Source: Brachionus koreanus
Lineage: Eukaryota; Rotifera; Eurotatoria; Ploima; Brachionidae
Reading direction: 5' to 3'
Length of the DNA: 16,851 nt
Assembly (NCBI GenBank): GCA_016987375.1
Contig: PJRA01000428.1
Location: forward strand, 877,101-893,951
Shown: positions 1 to 8,635 of the stretch, piece after piece
Position numbering within the stretch: the first letter of the stretch is position 1
Layout of the letters: the number at the start of each line of letters is the position of its first letter
Position numbers and translations under genes: made by a program
Notes under the pieces: model-generated
What the model was told of the DNA's origin: nothing
Database searches by the model: none
Seen by the model: the letters and a program-made list of their open reading frames with translations, nothing else

Positions 1-814
1 CTAAATTTCACAAAACCTTAAAACTTAGTTAAAAAAAAAACCCTCATCACATTATTGAAAAACAAAAATTTATTAAAAATTAATTGATAATAATAGGGTG
101 AGTCAAAAAATTTTGAGTTTTTTAAGTTTGGTTTACAATATTGAATAAATATAAAAAGCACAATTGATAACAACGGTAGGAACGGATTTGTCTAGTTAGG
201 TTTTGATCCTTAATTTTCTAAGCAGACGTTGTTTCTAGCTCTTTTTCTTTGTCTTCGTTTGTCAGTTTGTCTCTCTACCGTCTAGAATCAGCCCAAAGTG
301 TATTACGCCTTGAAAATTTCACTTAACACACCAAATATCAACTTTTTATCAAAGCGTACTTTTTCACGGGTGACTGAGCTTGTTAAAATGTGTCCAACCA
401 TTAATTTATGTTATAATAATTTCAAAAATAGATTCCCTTCTCATCACAACTAATGATCGGTCTGAAAAACCGTTCATCTAGAGGATTTTTATAAATACTT
501 TCCTACAATATTCCCTGACCCTTTCATGCTCTAAAAGTCTGTATCAAAACTCTTAGAAACTTTAAACCAATTTTGTATTCTTATTCTTTTAGTTTAAGCT
601 CATTTACATTTTTCACCAAATAAATTTCACGAGTTAATGCTGTTGCTGATAGACCTTTTTTCCTAATGACATATCAGTACCAAAATTTCAAAATTTTCAT
701 TTAAAGTTTTCATTTTTTAAAAAATTTTTTTTGAATTAAATAAACAAAGAGTTAGACAAATCATTTTTTAAGAGCATTTAATTTAGAATTAAAGGGCTGC
801 TAAAATTGAAAAAA
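1..814. other. AT-rich intron sequence left of the kinesin exon, no gene seen
   Basis: No exon is recognisable here on either strand; all frames are broken by frequent stops. Because the first kinesin exon in the window starts inside the motor domain, this stretch is most likely intron of that gene. I looked for upstream kinesin motor motifs (P-loop, switch I and II) and saw none, so those exons probably lie beyond the left edge. The only structure noted is a 34-bp repeat at 139-172, listed separately. Positions 181-300 are less AT-rich than their surroundings but I could not assign them. Confidence 0.5.
139..172. repeat. 34-bp dispersed repeat, copy 1
   Basis: The stretch beginning TATTGAATAAATATAAA and ending near GCACAATTGATAACA recurs at 16788-16821 in the same orientation with 3 mismatches in 34. 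It contains an AATAAA on the plus strand. It may be the conserved end of a dispersed element, but no boundaries can be defined from two copies. Confidence 0.5.
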
Positions 815-890
815 TAAAACATTTTAAAAAAACGCAAAATTTTATCATTTGACATAATAAATATTTAAAAAATTTTTTTTTTTTTATTAA
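815..890 (-). repeat. Short LINE shard, direct repeat of 1628-1704
   Basis: About 76 bp repeat the segment at 1628-1704 in the same orientation with a few substitutions, including the core AAAAAAACGCAAAATTTTAT and a run of about 13 T followed by ATTAA. Read on the minus strand it encodes the same peptide as the larger LINE fragment (around SNDKILRFFK against SSDKILRFFK). It is therefore a second, shorter piece of the same retrotransposon family, lying about 810 bp from the first. Confidence 0.7.
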
Positions 891-1267
891 TTTTCAATTT
901 GAAGGCTAATCAACATTTGAAGTGCCCTTGTCTAATAGACTGATTAACACTTCATTTATTTAAATTGTATATTAAACATTAAATATTTTTAAAAATAAAA
1001 AAAGATTTTTTGACTAATTTAAAAATTAAACATTGAAAAATTTAAATCAAATCTTTTAAATTTTTTAACAAAATCTATAAAAATTAAATTTAAATTATTT
1101 TAAATAGAAAGCTTGAATGTAGTGAATTTCAACATTGATCTCTTGATCACAAAGCTATTTATCAATTTTGATTAAAAAATCCAAGCGTTTTTTCACCATT
1201 ATTAGATTTTGCCATTTTTTCTATTAAGTTTTCGCTATTTCTTAAATTATATCTTAAATTTCTTGAG

Positions 1268-1690
1268 TCATTTTTGGATAATTTGTTTTTTTAAATGTTC
1301 AGGCGAATTATGACAGTAGAATGTCTTAAAAGAGAATGCTAACATTCTCTCTAGGATTCTATGCTGAAATGCATATAAGCCATAATTTTTCAAAAAGTTA
1401 TTCACATCATTAAAGTTATTTACTTCAAATTTAAACTTAAACAATTTAAATATTGAAAAATAATAACTCTTGGCTAGTTTGTTTAGTGCCTCTTTGGAAA
1501 AATAACATAGAAGAGTCGAACAGTAGTCAAAGTAAGGTAAAATAAAAGTTTTAAAAAACTGTATCTTAACAGAAGTTGAAAGATAGAAAAGTCTTTTAAT
1601 ACTAAATAATTTTTTATTCAAAACTAAATAAAACACTTTAAAAAAACGCAAAATTTTATCACTCGACATAATAAATATTTTAAAATTTTT
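1268..1690 (-). pseudogene. LINE (non-LTR retrotransposon) reverse-transcriptase C-terminal fragment
   Basis: The minus strand is open for about 140 codons and reads like the region after the reverse-transcriptase palm in CR1/Jockey-type LINEs. The hallmarks are SVKIQFFKTFILPYFDYC followed by a Leu/Lys/Phe-rich segment, then YGLYAFQHRILERM and a tail NSPEHLKKQ. No endonuclease or catalytic palm (motif A or YxDD) is present, so it is a 5'-truncated copy. Its reading frame is still open, which suggests a fairly young insertion. It lies in the kinesin intron, in antisense to the gene, and its 5'-truncated end abuts the splice acceptor at 1725. The family is recognised by motif only; the clade was not tested. 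Confidence 0.7.
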
Positions 1691-1704
1691 TTTTTTTTTA
1701 TTAA
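1628..1704 (-). repeat. Direct repeat partner of 815-890, includes T-tract
   Basis: This is the 5'-truncated end (in minus orientation) of the LINE fragment, repeated at 815-890. It ends in a run of about 14 T followed by ATTAA. That T-run lies about 25 nt upstream of the kinesin acceptor AG at 1724-1725, where it would serve as the polypyrimidine tract. Confidence 0.65.
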
Positions 1705-1725
1705 AGTAAAGGGACCCAATTGCAG

Positions 1726-3231
1726 GTACCATATAGAGTGAATAAATTAACCCGGCTATTTCAAGCGTATTTTGAGGGCCGAGGCTTGGTCAGGATGATC
1801 GTAAATCTAAATCCATCAGTCAACTTCTTTGACGAAAATGTAAATGTGCTTAAATTTTCATCAATTGCAAATCAAATTCAAATTGGCCTCAATGACGAAG
1901 AAAAAATACTTTACAAATTAGAGCCTGAAAAATTAGATGAAAAAAATCGTCTGACAGTAGCATGGGAGACGGATCAAAATAAGACCAAACATGTGTCTGA
2001 CTCTGAAGAAGAGACAGAAGAAGAAAGTGGTGAAGAAGACGAAGAAGATTCGGAAGATGATAATGACGAAACAGAGACTGAAATCGAAGAGACTTGTCGG
2101 GAAAGTGAAGAAGAAAGCGGAGATTCTGAAGATCAGAGTGGAGAGTCTGAAAGTAGCAGCGAAGAGGATGAAGAAGAGGAAGAAACTGAAGAGGAGACCG
2201 AAATAGAAGAGAGTGCCACCAAGTCACGTTTACAAAAAACTACTTCTACTGTCAATGAAACAACTATGGAAGAAGAGAGTCAAGAAGAATCTGAAGAAGA
2301 AGAAGAAGAAGATGATGATGAGGACGATGAAACTATCGAAGAAACTGAAGAGGAAACTGAAATCGAAGAAACAGAAATGACTGTTGAAACAACTAAAAAT
2401 ACCACTACCACTACAAACATCACAGTTAACCATTCTGAAATTAGGAAAGCCGAATCGACTCGAATCAATCCAAAAACACCAAAAAGTGTTCTAAAAAGTG
2501 GAAAAAAAGTGGACAAAACCTCAGCAACGATTCAAAAAACAATAAATGAATCCGACTTGAGTAATTTATTAAACGATACTTCCTTGGCCATGGTAAAAAA
2601 CACAGCTGATGTTTCAAAACTTCAAAAGCTATCCAATAGTGAACTGTGTCAAATAATTGATAACTTAAAGAATCACATAATAAAAAATAAACGAGAAGCA
2701 ACAAAATTTGAGGCTGAATTGAGAAATCAATTGGTAACCAAATGGTCCAAAAAGGTAGAAGATACAGAAGCCTATTTTCAAAAAGAAATGGAAAATTACA
2801 AGCTTAGAATTGACCGAGATTTGACAGAGAGAATAAATTTTATGGAACAAGTCAATGAGAGAAAAAATAAAGTCAAATTGGATGAGTTAAAAAAATCTTT
2901 AGACGCACAGCTGGCTGAAAATGAAGAGCTAATTAAACAGTTAAAATGTGAAATAAATAGACTAAAGGAAGAATCGGTGAATAAAAGTGTTGCCTATGGT
3001 CAAAATGATCGCTCAATTAAACGCAAGCTCAGTCATACTGGTTTTGATCAATCAGAGACTAATGAAGATGCAAATTTGATGGAATATGATGATGATATTC
3101 AAATCAAAAATAACGTAAGCTTAGCATACAAGGCAAATCAATCCATGCAAATCCAAACAAGCATTTTGTCAACTGCGATTAATACTTCAATGCAAACTGA
3201 TTCTATTAAGAAAAAATCAGTTGGAATCGAT
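1726..3231 (+). CDS. KIF20-like: Kinesin-6 (KIF20-like): internal exon with motor end, acidic linker and coiled coil
   Basis: This exon encodes 502 residues and starts in phase 0 after the acceptor TTGCAG at 1720-1725. An upstream TTG is not a real start. The first ~55 residues are the end of a kinesin motor: VPYRVNKLTRLFQ, then GRGLVRMIVNLNP, then FFDENVNVLKFSSIA, matching the kinesin-6 pattern (MIVN..., DETLNVLKFSAIA). Next is an Asp/Glu/Ser block of about 127 residues (about 1996-2376) carrying TEIEE three times, then a Thr-rich spacer, a Lys/Ser stretch, and a coiled coil at roughly 2640-2980. A basic KRKL follows. The exon ends GAT|GTAAGT at 3231/3232, phase 0. Kinesin-6 members are plus-end microtubule motors of the central spindle and cytokinesis (family knowledge). 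The P-loop and switch exons must lie left of the window. Together with 6171-7386, 7443-7585 and 7643-7720 it gives 980 residues plus stop. KIF20A versus KIF20B cannot be decided here. Confidence 0.85.
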
Positions 3232-3905
3232 GTAAGTTTTTTAACTTGCATTTATATAAATTTTATATAAAAAAATCTAACTCTAGTCAATTAATTATTA
3301 TATGAGATCTTGCCATTTATCTCAAAGCTAATCTAAAACTTAAAAAATAATTAAGTGTGACTTAATATCTAGTTTAAAAGCAATCAAAGAAAATAGTTGA
3401 TTTTTTTTTTTTTAATTTTTTAAATATAAAATAGGAATTAGCGTATTTATTATTAAAGTCAAACATTTTTAAACATTGGTTTTAAAGAAAACTCAGTATC
3501 TGAGTTATGTCAATCTATATATAATGTGTATTCTACGACTTTGTCAATCCTTTGAATCTCCTCAAGATGATTCTCATTATCCATCTTACAGAAAATTAAT
3601 TAATTAGATTTAATTTTTTAGTTTGACATTTGTCAAAAAGCAAAATAAGTTTTTTCTTTTCAGATTTTACAATTTTACTAGTCATTTTTGTCAAACTATA
3701 AGCTTACATTCTTATTTTATATTTTGCCAATTTCTTATTACAAAAGAACATATTTTAAAATTTTACAGTGACATTTATATATTTTTTAATTTAAATTCTG
3801 CTTTCTTCTTCTAACTTCTCCTCTCACTAGAGCTTAACACGTCTTTAGACGAGTTGCATTCAAACGTTCAAAAAAGTGCTGTTTTAGGGATCTGTTTGAT
3901 GAAAT

Positions 3906-4085
3906 TCATCCCCAAACTTCTTTAGTTATCCTTTGCGAAGCATGTTGCAAGTAAAATCGGCGCTTGTTAGCAGGTACAGCTCTCCATTTAACTAAACATT
4001 TAGATGGATGCTTGGCAATATTTTTTTCGCATAATAAGGAGGATCCATCAACAGATAAATGTCTATGACATGAAAAAAAAACCCT
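3906..4085 (-). other. Unexplained open frame of 59 codons, possible exon or remnant
   Basis: On the minus strand this stretch is open and clearly less AT-rich than its surroundings. It encodes a balanced peptide including CHRHLSVDGSSLLCEKN and KWRAVPANKRRFYLQHASQR, then ITKEVWG and a stop. A T-run followed by CATGTCATAG on the minus strand (around 4064-4082) would make a reasonable splice acceptor in a compatible frame, and GTTTGG near the 3' end could be a weak donor. I do not recognise the peptide and there is no ATG. It could be an exon of an antisense gene nested in the kinesin intron, a transposon remnant, or chance. Confidence 0.25.
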
Positions 4086-4303
4086 TTACACTTTTATTGT
4101 TTAATTAATAAGAAATATTTTTAGAAATTAATAATTTTTTTTAAATCATCAAAAAAGTAAAAAGCTGAAGTATTTGAATGTTTATTTTTAAGTTTAAAAA
4201 AATCAAATTAATGTCATCTATCTTGAATAAAATAAACTAAATGATATTCTTGTATTACTGTTTGATTTAAGACAAGAAAAATTTTTTTTATTCAACACTC
4301 ATA

Positions 4304-4335
4304 GGCCCGAGGGTTTTTTCGTGATGTGTAAATGG
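4304..4335. repeat. Foldback-element-like terminal sequence
   Basis: GGCCCGAGGGTTTTTTCGTG and the following ATGTGTAAATGGA resemble the left end of the inverted-repeat element at 5596 (TCCGGAGGGATTTTTT, then CTGCAATGTGAATTTCGGA). It is probably the end of another, degraded member of the same family. No partner end was identified with confidence. Confidence 0.35.
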
Positions 4336-4780
4336 ATGGTTTATCTGAGCCTTTCTTCCTTTGAAGAACGTTTAAACCAATCTTTTATCCATCTTAATTT
4401 AAGCACTTTTTACCTTCCACTAGACATAATTCTTATTTAATTTATATCTAATTCTGAAAGGTCTTTTTTCCAATAATGACCTAAATTTTGGATTTAGACA
4501 AAAACTACCGTATTCCATCAAATACAAGTTACCGCAAATAGAAGAAAATTGCTAGTCAAAAATTTCCCTTTATTTGAGTTGCTTTTCTCCAAAAAATGTA
4601 ACTCGTTTATTTTTAAAATTTTTAAAAGCGTTGTAAACTTCTAATACAAATTGAACAAAAAATGCTTTTTTTTTTGATAAATTAGAATTTAAGTTAACTA
4701 AACATATTTAAAAAAAAAATAATGCGAATATTTAGTCAGCTAAAATAAAATCTTTTTTTTCATTGTAATTAATCAAATTA

Positions 4781-4905
4781 GTGTTGGGTACCGTCAGTAA
4801 CGACCACTGGACCGCCAAAACTTGATATTGGCCGTGTACAAAATTAAATTTAAAAAATTTTTCAAATAAAAAATTCGATGGATATTAGAATTGAGTATAA
4901 GAAAA
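4781..4905 (-). mobile_element. Half of a TA-MITE, inverted relative to the full copy at 9266
   Basis: Starting after TA at 4779-4780, GTGTTGGGTACC...GACCACTGGACCGCC...CTTGATATTGGCCGTGTACA, then AATTTTTCAAATAAAAAATT and GAATTGAGTATAAGAA, matches the reverse complement of the right half of the element at 9266-9507 along about 120 bp. The opposite terminal inverted repeat is missing. It lies within the kinesin intron and encodes nothing. Confidence 0.75.
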
Positions 4906-5396
4906 TAATTATAATTTAACAGTATAATTTTTCAGCAATTAAATTATCAATTATCTTAAAAAAATATAATCTTCTACCAGAATAAAAAGTCAAAATAGTA
5001 TAGAAAAATAAAAGAAAATAAAAACATAATTTATCAGCTAATTTATAATAAATTAATTAAAATAAGGTAAAATTAAGCTTTTACATTGAATTTTACCGTT
5101 TAACATTCTGACTCAGTTGTTAATGAGAGAAAGGCGGTAAGGCATTGCTCATTGACACATTTGTTAAAATGGTTTCGCATTTCACTTTGGTTGTATTTTA
5201 ACACAAAAGACAAAATGCTCTAACCAGTATTTCCTTTGATATCATTTTTTTAATTTTAAAGTTAAATTTAAAGTTTAAATTCAAGTGATTTTTAGCACCA
5301 TCTTGCCAAGAATCTGTTTATATTAGACTTACTTGAATCACAATTATTTTGTTAAATTAATTAGTATTAGCTTTTAATTTCTTCAATTAAATAAAG

Positions 5397-5509
5397 GTTG
5401 ACAAATTGTATTATTTTGTTTTTTTTTTTATTTATTGTTGACAAATTAAACTGTAAGTAGAAAAAAAATTGGAAGATTATACAGTTAATAAATCAATTGT
5501 TGACAATTT
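5397..5509. repeat. Three copies of GTTGACAA(A)TT
   Basis: GTTGACAAATT occurs at 5397-5407 and 5437-5447, and GTTGACAATTT at 5499-5509. The last lies within the 14-bp inverted repeat AATTGTTGACAATT. In this base composition the cluster may be chance or the debris of a small repeat. Confidence 0.3.
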
Positions 5510-5595
5510 ATACTGGGCCTTTATAATTAAAATAATTATAATTCAAAATTTTGTGTTAAAAATTATAAAAATTTTATTTAAATAAATTTAACAGT

Positions 5596-6126
5596 CAAAA
5601 TCCGGAGGGATTTTTTCTGCAATGTGAATTTCGGACCACAAAAAAAAAATACTAAATTAAAGTAGCTTTTTTTCTGTGAGTCTAAAACTTGTTCTATAAA
5701 TTAGATCTGCCTAAACATACTCTGTATCACCCAAAACTTAAGTTTGAAAAATTTAATTTTGATAAATTCTCAATGCGTATAGTGTTTTGCAGAGTTGATG
5801 AGTTTTTACACTTTCAATTTTGGTCATACTATTTGCAGAACAAGTTTTAGAATTACAGTAAAATTAGTTAATTCAATTTTAGATTTTTTTTTGTTTTTTT
5901 TTGTTCTGAAATTCACATTGCCATTTTTTGGGTGCTTATGTTACATCTTTTCTTTGTTTTTAGTTAAATAAATTAAATAATTTTTGAATTTTTTTTTAAT
6001 CAAAAATCTAAAATAAAAAAATATTAAAATTAATTAATTTTTGTTGCAAAATATGCTTATTTACATAGAATAAAAAATAACAGAGAAAAGATAACATAAT
6101 GGGTCATAAAAACCCCTCCGGGTTTT
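5596..6126. mobile_element. Foldback / long inverted-repeat element (~530 bp), non-coding
   Basis: The outer ends 5596-5616 (CAAAATCCGGAGGGATTTTTT) and 6106-6126 are inverted copies of each other with 3 mismatches in 21. Inside, 5619-5632 (GCAATGTGAATTTC) is an exact inverted match to 5908-5921, and 5681-5695 (TCTAAAACTTGTTCT) to 5837-5851. The arms can be aligned over about 85 bp. No coding frame is present. The structure is typical of a non-autonomous foldback or MITE-like DNA transposon. Its right end finishes about 45 bp before the next kinesin exon. No clear target-site duplication was found. Confidence 0.55.
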
Positions 6127-6170
6127 GAGTTTTAAAAAATGTATTTTAAAATAAATCAATATTCATCAAG

Positions 6171-7386
6171 GCCGATGATGCATTTTTTGATCAAATGTAC
6201 AGTTACAAAAAAGACCTGAGCATGATGAACCATGAATATGAGTCACTAAACGAACAAATGGACCTCAAGTCAAACGAAAATGAAAATTTAAAAAAAGAAC
6301 TTAGCAATCAAATGGAATGTTTGCGTCAATTGGAGTCCGAGTCAAAGCAAATACAAAACGAGCTCAGTTCTCAATTAAAGCTGGCTGAAGCTAACTCGAA
6401 AAATTTGCAATCTTTGCTAAATGAGAAAGAAGAAAAACTTAATGAAACTAGTCAGCAAGTTGTCAAACTCAAGGATAAAGTATCGCAACTAGAAGCTGAA
6501 GCCAATGAAAATTTCAAAACTTTAGAAGACTTTAACTCTAAATTTTTGAAATTAAAGTCTGACTCGGAAAAAGAAAAAAAGACCATTAAAGACCAATGTG
6601 ACGTGTATAGAAATGAGCTAGAGGCTAAGAAGCTGGCCTACGAACGTCTCGAGGAATCTAAAATGCAAATTCAGATCGAAATCGACGAAATTAAGCTAAC
6701 AATTGAGGAAAAAAACTCTGAAATTGAAAAGCTTAAGAACGATATTCAATTTAAAGACAATAAAATTGAACGAATTCAGTTCGAAGCTGAACAGCAAAAA
6801 GAAAAAGAAACCCTGATTCAACAATACCAGGCACAAATAGTCAAATTAGAGGCTGAAAATGCTTGTATTAATCAGCATGAGACTGCGTCTTTGCCACCAA
6901 TTTTACATACGAAAAAATCAATAAATCAAGATCCGATAGACGAACCAATGGCGGCTGAAGAGAAGCCTGTTAAAATGAAAAAGTCAAAATCTGGAACGTC
7001 TATCAAAAAAATATCGAGATCGGGCAGTAAATTAAGCATTTTGTCCGAGAATGGCGAAGTTGATGAGATGAGCAAAAAAAAGAGTTCCATTAGCAAAACC
7101 AAAAAAAAACACTCAGTTGACGAGGCAGGCGAAAAAACAAAAGATAAAAAAAAGGACAGAGACTCGATTAAGAAGACTAAAAAGTCTGTGGATGCTCAAA
7201 GTAGTCATGACGAATCGCAAAAAGATACTAAGAATAAGAAATCGAAAAAATCTATTGATAAAGAGGAAGAAATGGAAGTGGATGATCTAAATGAGGTGTC
7301 CAAAGTTTCAAAAACAAAAAAAAAGAGCACTTTGAATAGAATCACAGAAATGATAGCCAAGTCTCCAATTTTGGAGCCTTTAAGAA
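6171..7386 (+). CDS. KIF20-like: Kinesin-6 (KIF20-like): coiled-coil stalk and basic tail exon
   Basis: The exon begins after ATCAAG at 6165-6170 in phase 0 (ADDAFFDQMYSYKKDL...) and ends AGA-A|GTAATT at 7386/7387 in phase 1. The methionine codon at 6195 is internal, not a start. About the first 240 residues form a nearly uninterrupted heptad-rich coiled coil full of Glu, Lys, Leu and Gln. The rest is a Lys/Ser-rich tail (KKSKSGTSIKKISRSGSK, then KKSISKTKKK-like runs). That is the expected stalk and microtubule- or nucleus-binding basic tail of a kinesin. Continuing past 7386 would read through to a stop at 7440-7442, so the 56-nt intron 7387-7442 is needed to reach the next exon. Assignment to the same gene as 1726-3231 rests on matching phase, strand and character, not on a spliced transcript. 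Confidence 0.8.
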
Positions 7387-7442
7387 GTAATTTTCTTGCC
7401 AAAAGTAGAAAAAATGTATCACTAATTAAAAAATTAATTTAG

Positions 7443-7585
7443 ACCGTCCGACTCGACAAGTGAATCTAAAAGCATCATCTTCAAATGCATCTGAATTATC
7501 GACTTGTAGTGTGTCATCGACTGGCAAGAAAACAAAATCTAGCGCAAAAAGTTCAAATCTGATCGAAACTTTGAATAAAATTCAG
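7443..7585 (+). CDS. KIF20-like: Kinesin-6 (KIF20-like): tail exon
   Basis: The acceptor is AATTTAG at 7436-7442. The exon completes the phase-1 codon (A+AC, Asn) and reads RPTRQVNLKASSSNASEL, then a Ser/Lys stretch (GKKTKSSAKSSNLIETL), and ends NKIQ|GTTTGA at 7585/7586 in phase 0. With one nucleotide from the previous exon it makes exactly 48 codons. A shorter upstream intron using GTAGAA at 7397 would also keep frame; the 56-nt GTAATT version is preferred because its size matches the following 57-nt intron. The region is Ser/Lys-rich and probably disordered. Confidence 0.7.
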
Positions 7586-7642
7586 GTTTGAAAAGAAATT
7601 AAATCTGTTTATTTTTAAGAATTTTTTTATATTTTTTTAAAG

Positions 7643-7720
7643 GATGACAACGATGAGAATGTAAATCCTGAGGTCGAAGAAAAACCAAAAAAAACTCTGA
7701 GAAAGAAGCGAGCTGTTTAA
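7643..7720 (+). CDS. KIF20-like: Kinesin-6 (KIF20-like): terminal exon
   Basis: After a T-rich tract and AAAG at 7639-7642 the frame reads DDNDENVNPEVEEKPKK, then TLRKKRAV and TAA at 7718-7720 (25 codons plus stop). The very basic C-terminus suits a nuclear or microtubule-binding tail. The intron 7586-7642 is 57 nt with a long T-tract. The AATAAA at 7724-7729 lies just after the stop. Confidence 0.72.
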   Translation, partial: DDNDENVNPEVEEKPKKTLRKKRAV

Positions 7721-7723
7721 AAA

Positions 7724-7729
7724 AATAAA
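7724..7729 (+). terminator. Polyadenylation signal of the kinesin gene
   Basis: AATAAA lies 4 bp past the kinesin stop codon, followed by TGTTTTTTTTT, which could act as the downstream U/GU-rich element. It is unusually close to the stop; other AT-rich candidates follow. Confidence 0.5.
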
Positions 7730-8581
7730 TGTTTTTTTTTTAAATTTAAATTTTATAGAAAATTTTTATTTTTCAATTTTCTAAAATTAGTCTTAAAAAG
7801 TTTTATTTTTTATAATTTGAATTTTTTTTTTATTAACAACTAAAATTGGTATAATTATAAAATTTGAATAAATTTATAAGAATTATTTTTAAATTTTTTT
7901 TCTTAATAATCATCTCAAATTCATCAAAATAATTGAAATAATGAATATGAAAATTTTTAAAATTATTTGCATAGATGACTAATATCATGAGTGAAAAGTA
8001 AAAGCTTTGGAGCATTATGGTCAAATTTATAATCAAAACATTCGAACTAATACATTTTCTGCTAGTGATGAATGGACAGCTGGGTAGTTTCAAAGAAATA
8101 ATAAAATATTTAGATCAGTTGCTACAATTGGTAGAGAATTGCTGATAAATTGTAATCAAACCTGAAGTTCCTTAATTTTTTAGTAATTTTCAGCAATCAA
8201 TTCAATAGAGTCTTAACTCAAATTTCAATAAAAGTAAATGCAGATAATAATAGTGAAACAGGTCTTAAGAAAAGGGAAAGAAAAAAGCTTCAAAGCTATT
8301 ACAGTAAGCTTTAAACCTCATTTCATGTGGTTAACCCACATCATAGCTATTTATTAATTATTATTATATTATTAAATCCATTTAAGCGTGTCAAATTAAA
8401 TTAATTTTTTCATAGACTTTTATATATTGTACCTTTAACTTTTTACAAAAAATGCTCTGAAAGAAAAATTCAAAAATAGAAAAAAGCTTAAATTTGACTA
8501 GGTTTGAGAAAATATTACCATTATTATCTAATTTGTTAAAAAAAAAAGTCAAATTTATTTAAAAAACCTCAAGAAATATTA
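7730..8581. other. Gene-poor AT-rich spacer with several small open frames
   Basis: No supported gene was found. Overlapping short open frames occur around 7980-8311 in several frames on both strands, including a plus-strand frame ending KKRERKKLQSYYSKL at about 8311 and a hydrophobic minus-strand frame at 7833-8093. They conflict with one another and none is recognisable. The spacer probably separates the 3' end of the kinesin gene from the 3' end of the convergent small gene at 8636-9206. Confidence 0.4.
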
Positions 8582-8587
8582 TTTATT
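8582..8587 (-). terminator. Polyadenylation signal of the small minus-strand gene
   Basis: TTTATT on the plus strand is AATAAA on the minus strand, about 50 bp beyond the TGA of the predicted terminal exon (8636-8724). That spacing is plausible for a 3' UTR. Confidence 0.35.
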
Positions 8588-8635
8588 TACTTCTCTTTTT
8601 TAGTCAATACGTTCAAAGATAAAAATAATTACAAA

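Larger units (their letters stand above)
3232..6170 (+). other. 2.9-kb kinesin intron filled with repeats
   Basis: The donor is GTAAGT at 3232 and the acceptor is the AG at 6169-6170. Both flanking exons are in phase 0, giving ...KSVGID|ADDAFFDQ..., which reads smoothly into coiled coil. No further plus-strand exon was seen inside. The intron is about fifty times longer than the gene's other two visible introns (56 and 57 nt). It carries an open minus-strand frame (3906-4085), a foldback-end-like sequence (4304-4335), half a TA-MITE (4781-4905), three TTGACAA repeats (5397-5509) and a large inverted-repeat element (about 5596-6126). Confidence 0.65.

Noticed and set aside
31..60. ACCCTCATCACATT resembling the foldback terminus GAGGGTTTTTT...ATGTG
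   Set aside because: The order of the shared words does not match, and the likeness rests mainly on a T-run.
1889..2433. Long minus-strand and alternate-frame open stretches opposite the acidic kinesin block
   Set aside because: They are shadows of GAA/GAG-rich codons of the real plus-strand exon, giving Ser/Phe/Leu-rich nonsense peptides.
3623..3814. Plus-strand 63-codon frame in the kinesin intron
   Set aside because: Phe/Ile/Tyr-rich composition is what random T-rich DNA encodes; no motif and no splice support.
7833..8093. Minus-strand 86-codon frame with a hydrophobic segment
   Set aside because: It begins at TTG, its 3' half is Asn/Ile/Lys/Phe-rich as expected from A/T runs, and competing frames overlap it on both strands.
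7980..8311. Several plus-strand short frames (for example ALEHYGQIYNQN and NQFNRVLTQISIKV)
   Set aside because: They look coding-like singly, but three frames over the same bases look equally good. Joining them needs 30-35-nt introns with poor sites, so chance is the simpler explanation.
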